Source: Maratus speciosus (taxonomy: Eukaryota > Arthropoda > Arachnida > Araneae > Salticidae). Taken from it: DNA of 64,000 nucleotides. The notes under the pieces were generated by a model. The model did not search any database, was not told the DNA's origin, and saw only the letters and a list, made by a program, of their open reading frames with translations. Location: contig OZ010791.1 in NCBI GenBank assembly GCA_963932465.1, forward strand, positions 620,937,800 to 621,001,799, given 5' to 3'. Position numbers and translations under genes: made by a program. How positions within the stretch are numbered: position 1 is the first letter of the stretch; each line of letters opens with the position of its first letter. Below are positions 1 to 11,291 of the stretch, piece after piece.

Positions 1-1081
1 TAACTTGGCATTTCCTTTATCTCTCGCTCTGATTCGTATTGCTATTGTATTATTCCGCCATTGTGTAGCACCTGCCAAATATTTTTGCTGTCAACAAGAT
101 TTTCCTTTTTCTTTATTTTTATCACAATGATTTGTTGTAAAATGTGTAAAAATCAAGATTGATGTTTTGCAGAAATTTGAGTAACAGTTTTGAATATAAT
201 TTTTTTTTAATATTTAATTTCAACTAAATGAATAATTAAGGCATGTATTTCAAAGCAAAGGATTCAAAGTATCTTCGAGATTTTTTACAGTTTCATAAAT
301 TGTTATTTTTATAACAAAAGTGAAAATGATCAAGAATTACCTCAGAAACTCAGTGACCAGGAATTACCATGGGTGACTCTACTTTATTAAGAACTACAAT
401 TAATTAAAATGTAGTGAACAGTGTGGTTTCAATTAATTCTCAAAGGTTTTGCGACAATTAAAATCACTAAATATGACAATAAAAAGGAATTATAAGATGA
501 TAAAAACATTGATCAGGAATTACCCCAGTGACCAAGATTTACCCCCAGATACATGGGGCAATATTTGACCAACTTCTGTAAATTATTTAAAATAGTATAA
601 AAAATTCCAAGACTATTTTTTTAATAGCTAAAGTAGTTGGTAATTGAACCAAAAAGAAAGAAAAGAAAAATATTTAAAATCTGAGTTGTGACAAAGATCT
701 TTGTAAAAATTTATCATAACTAAGGCCAATGTTATTTTACAGAAATTTAACACGCCATTTCCAAAAGATTTTTTTTTTCAAAATAAATAAACAATAAACT
801 CATAATTAAGTAATAAATTCCAATGAGGATAGTTTAGAGTACCTCTATGATTTTTTTCATTTAGGACTGTGACCAGGAATTACTCCGGGTGACCCTATAT
901 TAAAGTTTTTCTTTTCAAAGAAAAGTATCTTAATGTAATATAACTGTATAATTTTTAAATAAATGTGTAATATATATTAAAAATATCTTTAACTGCCTCT
1001 AAGATTTTGTAAAATGTAATATTCCTTAAGTTATCCGAAATTTTGCTACTCTCCATGAATTAAAACTAAACACATTATGTA
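1..1081. other. AT-rich non-coding DNA
   Basis: No gene or bounded element recognised. The phrase 'gaccaggaatta' or close variants (including 'gatcaggaattacc') recurs near 354, 512 and 872, so part of this stretch may be a decayed tandem repeat. It ends at the TA target site of the next element. Confidence 0.4.
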
Positions 1082-2142
1082 CAGTCGTGGAAAAAAAAAA
1101 GTAAACACCCCCTACTAACTCCTCAACAAATCATCGTAGAAGAAAGTTACTGGTACCGAACGATTGGAAATAAAGTCTACTTTTAAATGATGCATATAAA
1201 ATTTTCTTAGGGGGGTCATCTACATATTAAAACGAATCCAAACTTCATTTTTTTCAATGGCAATACCCAATTTTAACGAGATATTTCAAATCTTCGGTTC
1301 AAACTATGCCTAGACACCAAATTTCAAGTCATTTGAATAAGTTTTTGAATTATAAACATTCAAAATTTAGTGCTTCTAATGTTAAATTACATTTTCATAT
1401 TTTTATTTATATCTCCCGAAATTATGCTCCTAATGTGCTAATTTTTTTTGTAGTAATAATACTAATATACCCAAACATAAATAAGCTGAATTTGCAATTT
1501 TTATAATTTTATGATATGAATTATGAAATTAATATTCGAAAAAATTATGAATTGCAACCTACAATTTTTTTGATGGATTTAGATTTAAGCCCTGCTTTAT
1601 GGAAATTCAAAAATTTCACATTTTTCTTCCAAGTAGTTTTCAAATTATGCTTAAAAAACGGCAAAATGATGGTTTAAGGGGCCGTCTATGATGGAAGTGA
1701 GTAGACATTTTGAAATGTATTCTGCTGTACTGTAATCTAACACGCTTCATTGACTCCTTGAGTGGCGCTTAAGGTACCTTGATCAAGGAAGGGCTCTCTC
1801 GGTTAACAATCCAGTACGGAACTTCAATTTGGATACAGCCCTTAAAATACGCTCGTTTTAAAATAATTAATTTCTCGGAAACTTATGGTACGAATTGCAT
1901 AAAAATTCGTTTTTAGGCTAATTGAAGGATGTAGAGTTCATTTACGCTGTCAGAATTGGGTACTGCTATTGAAAAAAACAAAGTTATGGTTCGTTTTAAT
2001 ATGTAGATGGCCCCCCTAAGCAAATTTTATATACATCATTTAAAAGTAGACTTTATTTCCAATCGTTCGGTACCAGTAACTTTCTTCTACGATAATTTGT
2101 TGAGGAGTTAGTAGGGGGTGTTTGCTTTTTTTTCCACGACTG
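1082..2142. mobile_element. TA-flanked non-autonomous DNA transposon with about 190-bp TIRs
   Basis: The ends CAGTCGTGGAAAAAAAA and TTTTTTTTCCACGACTG are inverted copies, and the match continues inwards for about 190 bp at roughly 95% identity (1082-1274 against 1950-2142). TA dinucleotides flank both ends (1080-1081, 2143-2144), as in the Tc1/mariner superfamily. The 1061-bp element has only small chance frames inside and no transposase that I recognise, so it needs a partner's enzyme. The high arm identity suggests fairly recent activity. Confidence 0.85.
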
Positions 2143-2144
2143 TA

Positions 2145-2998
2145 CATACACTACAAGCTAGTACTAACTGCAGGGCTGCCACAGGCTTGCACCAGTATTT
2201 TTCTAATATAAATTTTGAAGTATACTTCTCTTGCAAATGTTGTCAAAGTGTGTGTTAATGATTTTTGTTTAGAGAAAGTGGTGCCAGTTAGAATTAAAAA
2301 CTAGTCGCATGTGGCAGCCCTGTAGCTGTAGCATTATGATTTAATTAAAACCTAATTTAATTGCATATTTACTGAATACATTTTTTTTTTTCATAACTAC
2401 GTAAACTCAGTAGCTGTTCTTATTTAAAAACAATGAAATCTAGTTGCACTTGTTATTTTGAATTGGATTTCCAGATGCAAAAATGAAGAAAACTCTTTAT
2501 AAGGCAGCAATGAGTAATAATTTGAGATATCTAAAAATAATAAAAATCTATTTGATCACAAATCATTTATATTGAACATACTAGTTTCATGCTATTTTGT
2601 TTTTGAGTCTATGAATGTATCAGAAAGTTTTAAACTGCATTAACATAAGTAAATAAATGCAGTCAGGAAAGTGATTCTGGACATCAAGGCTGCAGAACGG
2701 AATTGAGAAATAACCAATTTTTGGAACAGATGTGCTTGTGCAGCCTATATCAGGTTTAATAAAAATGGTCTACAAAAAAAAAAAAAAAAAAAGTTAAACT
2801 AAGATTTTTTTTTTCAGAATTTCCCTTAAAAACAATTTTTAAAACAGAAATTTAACAGTAAAAATCATTAAATGCTTATTAAAATTACCTAACACAGGCA
2901 TGAAAGAGTTGAAGAAATTTTAGACATTCTCCGAATTAAAAGACTAAATAAATCAATTCTCTGAATTGATTTTCAAAAATACTGGAAGCATGTAAGAG
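2145..2998. other. Non-coding, nothing recognised
   Basis: AT-rich sequence with short A tracts (A18 near 2774). No gene, splice pair or bounded repeat seen. Confidence 0.4.
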
Positions 2999-3028
2999 AG
3001 AGAGAGAGAGAGAGGGGGGGGGGGGGGG
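2999..3028. repeat. (AG)n microsatellite joined to G15
   Basis: About seven AG units run directly into a 15-base G tract, a purine-only strand of about 30 nt. Confidence 0.9.
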
Positions 3029-3959
3029 ATCTGGAAAATTTAATAACTGGATATTTGTCTATTCAAGTCCTTCTTTCTAAATTGCTGTGCCCCCACCCCC
3101 TCCACACAGAAAAAGGGGATGAGCTTATAAGCATCTGAAAGTCATCTAAATGGATTCATTTAAAAGCTCTTTCCAGAGTGAAGTTTTTTAGACTTTAAAA
3201 ATGAAAGGATGTTTTCATAAGGTTAATGATACATATTTCATTTTAATGTATAAATAACTTTTAAAATGTGTCTAATTTCCTGTCCTAGTATAGATGGAAA
3301 AAAAATTCTGCCTTTTTTAATATTTCCCAATTTCATGCCTACTATCAGAAATTTTGAAAAAGAACCAAAACAATATCTTTTTTATGAAGCCACTTGTGAA
3401 GAATAAATTTCCTTCACCCCCCCCCCCCCTAAAAAAAAATCAAGAGAGGTGATATATGCAAATCTTTTAACAGAATATTCATTCAAATTAAGTACTTATT
3501 ACATCTTTGAAATTGTTTTTTTAGTTATTTCGAATAAATGTTATAGAAGCACAATCTAAGGTGACCTATTTAAAACTTGGGTTCAATGTACAACTGAATA
3601 TAATATTTAAAAATTTCGTAAATAAATTCGGTAAAATTTATTTAAACTGGGGGGGGGGGGGGGGTGAGGAGACGTATGCATTTATTTTTATAAGTTGCTG
3701 TATTTTGTATATAAGCTTTTTAATAATAAAGTTAAAAAACATATGTCAAATTTAAACTGATTCTCCGATTTAAAATAAATTAGATCTATTGGAAATATCT
3801 AGTATAAATATAAAAGCAGCCGATTAATATTATTTTTAAAAAGTCTTAATTCTCTATAGTTAATTTCAAGATACATAGCTGTTAAAACAGATTTGAAACG
3901 ATAGTTATCAAACGTTCGTTTCCACCGCTACGTCAAATAATCTAATCTACAGTAAACAA
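3029..3959. other. Non-coding with C13 and G16 tracts
   Basis: No gene seen. Holds C13 at about 3417-3429 and G16 at 3649-3664, among the longest G/C runs in the window. Confidence 0.5.
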
Positions 3960-4200
3960 ACACAATATCACGTTCTTTTCAACTCTGTGATGAAACGTTA
4001 AAAAGAACAAAATGTCGAGTGTAAGAATGGCCAAATAAGCGATAAGCGCGCCAAACTATTGCCATTCTCTCAGGGAATTCTGGGAAATGGGGGACCCTCA
4101 AAGAAATCCGGTGGCATCGAGTCCTCTCCCTGCTTTTAATGGGAAAGGGGTTTGTTTCCCTTCCATGTATTCCTTCTTCCATGCCATAAACCTAAACAAA
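3960..4200. promoter_or_regulatory. GC-rich island with E2F-like and STAT-like sites
   Basis: This stretch is clearly less AT-rich than its surroundings. It contains GCGCGCCAAA (4046-4055), an E2F-type site read as TTTGGCGCGC on the minus strand, and TTCTGGGAA (4078-4086), which fits the STAT pattern TTC-N3-GAA. A 67-codon minus frame (4182-3979) spans it but resembles no family I know. Promoter, enhancer or unrecognised exon are all possible. Confidence 0.25.
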
Positions 4201-5535
4201 CACAAGTGATTCATTCATCGTGAATCGTAAAAAATATTAAATCATTGAGGTAATCATTCACAAAGTAGATTCTCCAACAATCAATGGACAATATTCTTAT
4301 GACGTCATAATAGGTAAAATACGGGCTTCAGGAGGACAGGCCCTCTCCCTGATGAATAATTCTTGGTATCCTTTCTTTTACTATTCAATTACTTTAAATC
4401 CTATGCGAAGAACAAACTTTGTTATTTTTTGAAATTTTCGAGAGGGAAAGAAAATTTAGTTAATTAAATTTGAAAATCTAAAGAGGGGCAATTCTGCTCA
4501 ACTACCATTTCTGGCACCCATGTTTCCTTTCCATCCCATTGTACAAAAGATATAATTTTATACAAAAACATATTGATATTTGGAAAATATGAAACCCTTA
4601 TCAAAGATTCATGGTATAACATAGCATATAATTAAAAATATTATTGATCAAAACTCAAAATATGCTTACGATTCTCTTGCATCGGACTTTTGTTCTTCAA
4701 TTGTGCTCGATAATTTCGTATCTATCATCACGGCATTGTTATACTATCATCGACGGCCAACGTTTCGAAGAAATTATAAAACTTTCCAATTTTGGCTGCC
4801 TATATCGTTTCATTGTTATTTTTTTCCTTCAAAAATTGAAATTTTGATGCAAAATACTTATGGCTAGAATTTAAAAAACAGATACTTCAGAGATATTCGC
4901 TGGAATTCAAAATAATCCAATGCTTGTAGTTTATTCCTGTCTAAAGAAGTAATCTCCGAATAGTAAACCAAGAAATAATTGTCAATGTGAATGATACAGG
5001 AAGATAGGAGAGAGGGGGATAATGATTTTGTGGGATTCTTGGCACTGCAATATATCAGGAGTTGTCGGTCTGCATTGGTGTCCCTTTTGTTGATTTATTC
5101 TGTATTCGATTGCAGACACCATACCAGTCATCTGAGGACCCCTACTAACCAACAGTATGTGACAGATATGACAATTACCCCGAACGTCTTTAAATACCTT
5201 ATTTACTGACTAATGGAAACATGCTGTTGTTAATTACCATGTGAGAAAAACATGACCAGTCTTTCAAAACTGAAACATCTGGATATTTTTTAAACGGAGA
5301 CTGCGGTGTATAAAGATCTTTTTCAAAGAGCTTTTGTGGTCTTTCTCTTTATGTTAGGAAAAAGGAGGAGGATAATAGTTTTAGATTAGAAAATTCCAAG
5401 TAAAACTAATGTATGCGTCTGAAGGAACTAATGTTAGCGCGGTATTTCAGGTGTTTCACTACTGTTAATTATGGTGAAACGGCAAGTAAATATCCCTTTC
5501 TCCCCAATTCCTTTCAGTTTGTTTTCTGAATACTC

Positions 5536-5536
<1 letters not shown>
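4201..5536. other. Non-coding; two less AT-rich patches
   Basis: Patches at about 4640-4800 and 4990-5190 have more balanced base composition. The second includes a plus-strand acceptor-like 'TTCGATTGCAG' at about 5115. After it a frame TPYQSSEDPY runs to a stop and then continues PTVCDRYDNYPERL to another. No family recognised; possibly a decayed repeat or exon. Confidence 0.25.

Positions 5537-5563
<27 letters not shown>
5537..5563. repeat. Poly-A tract
   Basis: Run of about 27 A residues. Confidence 0.9.
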
Positions 5564-5566
<3 letters not shown>

Positions 5567-5654
5567 CAAATAGTTTTAAAAATCAATTCTTTACTTCATA
5601 AAATTCTTAATTTATTAATGTGCTTTTTATTTTAAACATTTAATAAATCAGGAA

Positions 5655-5780
5655 GATCTGCGTCCCCTCGCTCCCTTAGCGTCCCCCTTGAAAAAAAAGT
5701 AAGGGGACGCTTGAAATAAAATAAAAAAGTGGGGGGACGCCGTTCCCCTGCGTCCCCCCTCGACTACACCACGGAACTAT
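5655..5780. mobile_element. GC-rich terminal fragment of a DNA transposon
   Basis: Short inverted 'gcgtcccc' and 'ggggacgc' motifs recur four times, ending in CCCTCGACTACACCACGG. That end resembles, in inverse orientation, CAGGGATGTAGTAGAGGG at 10829, suggesting related element ends. The opposite end was not found, so this is a solo or truncated terminus. Confidence 0.4.
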
Positions 5781-6700
5781 ACATGAAAATTTAATCATTT
5801 TTAGATCATTTTATACGTTATAAGTTCCCGGTGTGCAGATTACATTTATATTTTTTATTTGACTCATTTTTTGAGGTTTTATTTCTATTTTAAATTCAAA
5901 TTTTCAGATTTTCGAGAGATATTTTTTATATATTTTAGAAAATGTTATTAATTTAAACTGTTTCCAATTGTATAAACAGCGAAACAATAATGTTTACTTC
6001 AAATTAAAAATTTATTTACACGTGACTATTGTAAACAGAAATAAAAACTTTAAAATTAGAATTAAATGATCACATGTTAAAAGCAGGAAAATTACGTCAT
6101 AAGAACCATATCCACACTTGAATTTTAAAAGAGAAACAAAATGTTAAAATAAAAAAATTATTATGCGCTAAAACTTGTAAAGGGAAGAAATTACATCACA
6201 TTTAAAATGGCCAAAAAATATAGTAAAACAATTTAAATTAAAAAATATATTTGCGCGAGATATTATGAGATAATCTTTTCAACTATTATCGTGAATTCGA
6301 AGACAGCGCAAATAATATTTCCTTCTAACAACTAAAGTATTTTCACCTGAATATTAATAAGAGAAATAAAACTTTGGTGTAAATTACGTCAGATTTAAAA
6401 CGATATATTTAAAATGAATTATTTAAAAGAACTATCTTATAGCGCTGTTAAAAAATACCGGGAGAGAAGGACACTGTTTACTTAATTCATTTTACATTAG
6501 CTTATTTTCAAATGTTTAACTAATTTTTTAATTAAATACGTAAACAGCCATTGAATCTCTTAACAGCAGCAGATTTGGTCTTAAAAATCTCCAATCCAAG
6601 GAAAACGAATGGAAACCCGTTTACAGAAAAATCACTACCTTTTTTTTTTTTTTTTAAATTCAATATTTTTAAAGCCGATCAAATTAGCGTGCTTTTTGGA
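5781..6700. other. AT-rich, possible Helitron body
   Basis: No gene. Diverged phrases such as 'aattacgtca..' and 'gaaattacatcacatttaa' recur about every 100-150 bp (6090, 6190, 6385), compatible with a degenerate internal repeat of the element ending at 6759. The 5' end was not located. Confidence 0.25.
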
Positions 6701-6720
6701 TTTTGGTGTGCCTGAACGGG

Positions 6721-6759
6721 GGTTAGCGAGCGTAGCTCGTAGGGGGCAGAGCCCCCTAG
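6721..6759 (+). mobile_element. Helitron-like 3' terminus
   Basis: Two consecutive hairpins, GCGAGC-GTA-GCTCGT (726-740 within the 6.7-kb block) and GGGGGC-AGA-GCCCCC (6742-6756), lead directly to CTAG followed by T. A 3' hairpin next to CTRR with insertion before T is the known hallmark of Helitron rolling-circle transposons. The hairpin touches the CTAG more closely than usual and no Rep/helicase frame is present, so a non-autonomous or unrelated element is possible. Confidence 0.42.
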
Positions 6760-6789
6760 TTTCTTATATAATTATGCAGTGCATTAAGG

Positions 6790-7051
6790 ATTTTTTTTTT
6801 TTTTTTTTTTTTGTCAATCATCAAAAATTAGCATTTTTCTACGATAAAAGTTGAATACTCTCTTCAAATAATCAGCATAAAAGTAAAAAAAAAAAAAAAA
6901 AGAGAGAGAGAGAGAGAGAGAGCTTTTCATAATTTCCACCCTTTGTCTCGTCTAGTCACTGAAATAAGTCATATTTAATTAAAAATTACTGTTTATTTTA
7001 ATTTCAGATAAGCCAAATTTAAACTACAATGGTCGTCGCAACTCACACGCA

Positions 7052-7099
<48 letters not shown>

Positions 7100-7100
7100 C
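6790..7100. repeat. Homopolymer and microsatellite cluster
   Basis: T22 near 6790, an A17-(AG)11 stretch near 6885-6921, and A45 at 7053-7097, all within 310 bp. No gene. Confidence 0.8.
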
Positions 7101-7522
7101 ACCAACAACGTCGTGTTGCGCATGTGTCGTGTGGTAATTAGTATTTCATGGGAAAATACCTCCACATCCACCGATTTCTATTTTCTCCAAAAAGATAGAG
7201 AGCTCCAGAATACGGTATAATAATTAAAAAAAAAGTATCACATCTGGTATTACTACAGAAACCACTGGGTATCTATAGAACCGATTTGAAACCCCGCCGA
7301 AATGGTAATTTGTCTTCTTAGTAACTCCCACGTTACTGACTAACAGCATTGAAAACTGAACCCAAATACATCATCCGCACTTCTCTTTACTTATATTTAT
7401 CCATTCTTTTGTAAAAGGACTTTTACAATTTTAGTGGTTTATCTATTTATTTTAATTACATATGTATTTTTCAATTCATATATCGGGGTAGTGTTTGAAG
7501 TTTAAAGAGGTTAAGCAGATCC

Positions 7523-7563
<41 letters not shown>

Positions 7564-7840
7564 GTTTTTACATACTGGCTTTTTCGGATGCTAAAAATAT
7601 TATCCAATTTTTAAATAGATATGAAAAATTAACATTTTCTTCTTTCAAAAGCAAAATTTGCATAAGTTTCCATTGCAAAATCTTGTGAAGAATTAGTCTT
7701 GGCGGTCTAACACTTATATTATCATTAAGAAATTATGGAATGCTCCAATTTAGTAGAACTAAGGGCATCAATTTATGTGTGTATTTGTGGGGAGTGTGCG
7801 TGTGTGTGTGTGGGGGGGGGGGGGGCTTGCTATTACAAAA
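7101..7840. other. Non-coding with A35, (GT)n and G14 tracts
   Basis: No gene seen. Poly-A at about 7527-7561, a short GT repeat at 7797-7811 running into G14 at 7812-7825. Confidence 0.5.
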
Positions 7841-7849
7841 ACACGATAC

Positions 7850-9725
7850 TACTTTTTTTCAAGTTATTTTTGCAGAGGCCCTGAAAAAAATCTGGTCAAG
7901 TGACCAAGGGCGCCATGATTACAAAAACACGGTATTAGTTTTTTTAAACTTATTTTTACAGAGGCGCTAAAAAAATCTGTCCAAGGGCGCCATGATTACA
8001 AAAACACGATGATAGTTTTTTGAAAGGGATTTTTACAGAGGCGCTGAAAAATATCTGACCAAGGGCGCCATGATTACAAAAACACGATATTAGTTTTTTA
8101 AAACTTATTTTTGCAGAGGCACTGAAAAGAATCTGACTAAGGGCGCCGTAATTAAAAAACACGATATTAAGTTTTTGAAATTTATTTTTACAGATACGCT
8201 GAAGAAAATCTCTCTAAGGGCGCCATGATTAAAAAAACACGATAATAGTTTTTCAAAATTATTTTTACAGAGGCGCTGAAAAAATCTGACCAAGGGCGCC
8301 ATGATTACAAAACCATGATATTAGTTTTCTGAAAGTTATTTTTACAGGGCGCTGAAAAAAATCTCACCAAGAGCGCATTTATTACGAAAACACGACATTA
8401 GTTTTTTGAAAGTTATTTTTACAGAGAGGCGCTGAAAATAAATCTGACCAAGGGCACCATGATTACAAAATTACGATATTAGTTTTTTGAGAGTTATTTT
8501 TACAGAGAGGAGCTGAAAAAAAAAAATCTGCCCAAGGGCGCCATGAGTACAAAAACGCGATAATAGCTTTTTGAAAGGCATTTTTACAGAGGCGCTGAAA
8601 AAATCTGACCAAGGGCGCCATTATTACGTAAACACGATATTAGTTTTTTTTAACTTATTTTTACAGAATCGCTAAAAAAATCTATCCAAAGGCACCATGA
8701 TTAGAGAAACATGATGATAGTTTTTTGAAAGGGATTTTTACAAAGGCGCCGAAAAAAAATCTGACCAAGGGCGCCATGATTACAAAAACACGATATTAGT
8801 TTTTTTTAACTTATTTTTACAGAGGCGCTGAAAAAAATCTGACCAAGGGCGCCATGATTACAAAAGCATGATATTAGTTTTCTGAAAGTTACTTTTACAG
8901 GGCGCTGAAAAAATCTCACCAAGAGCGAATTGATTACAAAAACACGACATTAGTTTTTTGAAAGTTATTTTTACAGAGGCGCTGGAAATAAATCTGACCA
9001 AGGGCGCCATGATTACAAAATTACGATATTAGTTTTTTGAAAGTTATTTTTACAGAGAGGCGCTGAAAAAAAATCTGTCCAAGGGCGCCATGATTACAAA
9101 AACACGATGTAGTTTTTGAAATTTATTTTTACAGAGGCGCTGAAAAAAAATCCCTCCAAGGGCGCCGTGATTACAAAAACACGATATTAGTTTTTTGAAA
9201 TTTATTTTTACAGAGGCGTTGAAAAAATCTGACCAAGGGCGCCATTATTAAGAAAACACGATATTGGTTTTTTTTAAACTTATTTTTACAGAGGCCTTAA
9301 AAAAATCTGTCCAAGGGCGCCATGATTAGAGAAACACGATGATAGTTTTTTGAAAGGGATTTTTACAGAGGCGCTGAAAAAAAAAATCTGACTAAGGGCG
9401 CCGTGATTAAAAAATACGATATTAAGTTTTTGAAATTTATTTTTACAGAGGCGCTGAAAAAATTCTCTCCAAGGGCGCCATGATTAGAAAAACACGATAA
9501 TAGTTTTTTTGAAAAGCATTTTTACAGAGGCACTGAAAAAAAATCTGACCAAGGGCGCCATGATTACAAAAACACGATATTAGTTTTTTGAAATTTCTTT
9601 TTACAGAGGCGTTGAAAAAATCTGACCAAGGGTGCCATTATTACGAAAACACAATATTAGTTTTTTTTAACTTATTTTTACAGAGGCGCTAAAAAAATTG
9701 TCCAAAGGCGCCATGATTACCAATG
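7850..9725. repeat. Minisatellite: about 24 copies of a 78-bp unit
   Basis: The unit reads about 'acagaggcgctgaaaaaa' + 'tctgaccaagggcgccatga' + 'ttacaaaaacacgata' + 'ttagttttttgaaatttat'. Copies of 'aagggcgccatga' or close variants begin near 7905, 7983, 8064, 8140 and onward to 9704, a mean spacing of about 78 bp. Copies differ by point changes and 1-3-nt indels. As 78 is a multiple of three, the minus strand stays open over several units as a 26-residue peptide repeat (with CNHGALGQIFFSASVKI); this is probably fortuitous. Confidence 0.93.
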
Positions 9726-10100
9726 CCGCCTCTGACAAAGGGACCAAATGAAATTAAAATGAAAATCTCCTGTCTTAAATTGGCATTTTTTTTTTGTACT
9801 TTCACAAAAAACAGAAATACCAAACTACCGGGCAGCCACCCAGGGCGCTGAATATTTGACAGAAAATATACTAAATACATCATTAATACCAATATTAATT
9901 TATGTAGAAGTTACTATTCTTCGGGGTACTGAATAAAATCTGGACCAGGGCGCCATGACTATCAAAGTCTCTGTGAATGAATCCATTTAAAATGAGAATA
10001 TGTTTCTTATACAGTGTTTCGTCGTTTATACTTGCACAAAAGGCAGAAATACAAAAATACCTCACAACACCAGGGGCGCTAAATACTTAGACGAAGAAAA
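9726..10100. repeat. Two diverged longer units flanking the minisatellite
   Basis: Two stretches of roughly 230-250 bp, from about 9705 and 9945, share 'gggcgccatga', 'tgtactttcacaaaaaacag' or its variant, and end in 'ccagggcgct'. They look like the longer parent unit from which the 78-bp array was amplified. Confidence 0.5.
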
Positions 10101-10440
10101 TGTGCAAACGTATTAGACGCAGACTTATTAGGCAATTATTAGAAGCATTCCTAGAACAGAAATTATTTAGGCGTATATCTAAATAAGTGAGTACTTAATA
10201 TCATTTTTCTTAGAATTTATCATTAGTACAGGCTTTGAAACAAAGTCTGGTACTGGATACAATGTGTAACAATGGCATATCTGATTGTCGATAACTTATG
10301 TTATCTCGAAATTTGTTTATCTAATTGTTTTGATCACACATAGTTGCTTATGCTATACTTTAAAAAATAAAAAGCATTACTTTTTAATTTTCCAAATGAA
10401 AATCTTTGAAAATTTTATGCCTTTCAAAATGCGTGCTTAA
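10101..10440. other. Non-coding, nothing recognised
   Basis: AT-rich unique sequence without gene or repeat structure that I can define. Confidence 0.4.
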
Positions 10441-10550
10441 AAAAAAAAAGAAAAAAAAGAAAAGAAAAAAAAAAGAAAAAAAAAAAAAGAAAAAAGTGAC
10501 GATGGGCGCACCGGGCATTTGCCTCGTTGCCCGGTGGGCCAGTACGACCC
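10437..10550. repeat. Poly-A/AG tract beside a GC-rich hairpin
   Basis: An interrupted A-rich tract (10440-10495) abuts CACCGGGCA and TGCCCGGTG arms (10509-10517, 10528-10536) separated by 10 nt. The abrupt change in composition suggests a transposon end. No partner end found. Confidence 0.45.
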
Positions 10551-10828
10551 TGCTTTTTTTGGTTGGCTTAGTACATTTATTCACAAAATAGGTAAAATAA
10601 TTGTAAAACATTTTGAAATTTTAATTAAAATGAAAAAGGATTTAAATATGAGTCTTAAAAAAGTACGACTGTGAGAGAAAACCTCATGCAGCGAGCTCTC
10701 CCGGATTAAAAATTGCAATTTCTGTCTGAATTATAATTTGACAGAATGTCGGTAGATGGTGGCACTTGTCTAAGGTTCTAATCTAACATTTTAATCACTC
10801 GTTACATAAATTTAGACCAATGTGTGCA

Positions 10829-11020
10829 GGGATGTAGTAGAGGGTATACGGGGGTATACGCCGTATACCCTCTGGATTTTTTTAAGGAACATCGTATACC
10901 CTCTGTTTCTCAAGAAAGCTGTAGTATATACATTCTAGGGTATACCCTCTGCCTTGAGCGTATACCCTCTGCTTAGAGCGTATACCCTCTGTATACTTTC
11001 TGTAAACTGAACGAATTAAC
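10829..11020. mobile_element. Solo left end of a hAT-like element with GTATACCCTCT repeats
   Basis: Starts CAGGGATGTAGTAGAGGG, the CAGGG start typical of many hAT ends. It then carries 'gtatacgggggtatac' and five direct copies of 'gtataccctct' (from about 10862 to 11000). No matching right end or duplication found, so truncated. Confidence 0.45.
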
Positions 11021-11024
11021 TCAT

Positions 11025-11039
11025 CCCCCCCCCCCCCCC
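11025..11039. repeat. C15 homopolymer
   Basis: Uninterrupted run of 15 C. Confidence 0.9.
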
Positions 11040-11291
11040 GCCTCGCTAACTCCAAATCTAAAAAAAAAATCTTCCTTCTGTCTCCAGTTCAAATGTAAAT
11101 TTAATATTATTATCAAGTTCATTTAACTGCTGTATGAAAATCATTAAATTCTCAATACCCCCTCCCCCGCCAAACAATAAAAATATCATCTTCGTAACGT
11201 AACCATACTAAAGGAAGTACTTTAAAAGTGCTGAAAATTTGTGATTCAAGGGGACGTAATTTAAACTCCGCAAGAAGGCCTGACACTGGGA

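Noticed and set aside
7029..7220. Lysine-rich frame
   Set aside because: Translation of a 45-nt poly-A tract.
7956..8302. Overlapping minus frames as a repeat-containing protein gene
   Set aside because: They are translations of the 78-bp minisatellite; frames shift at unit indels and there is no start or splice context.
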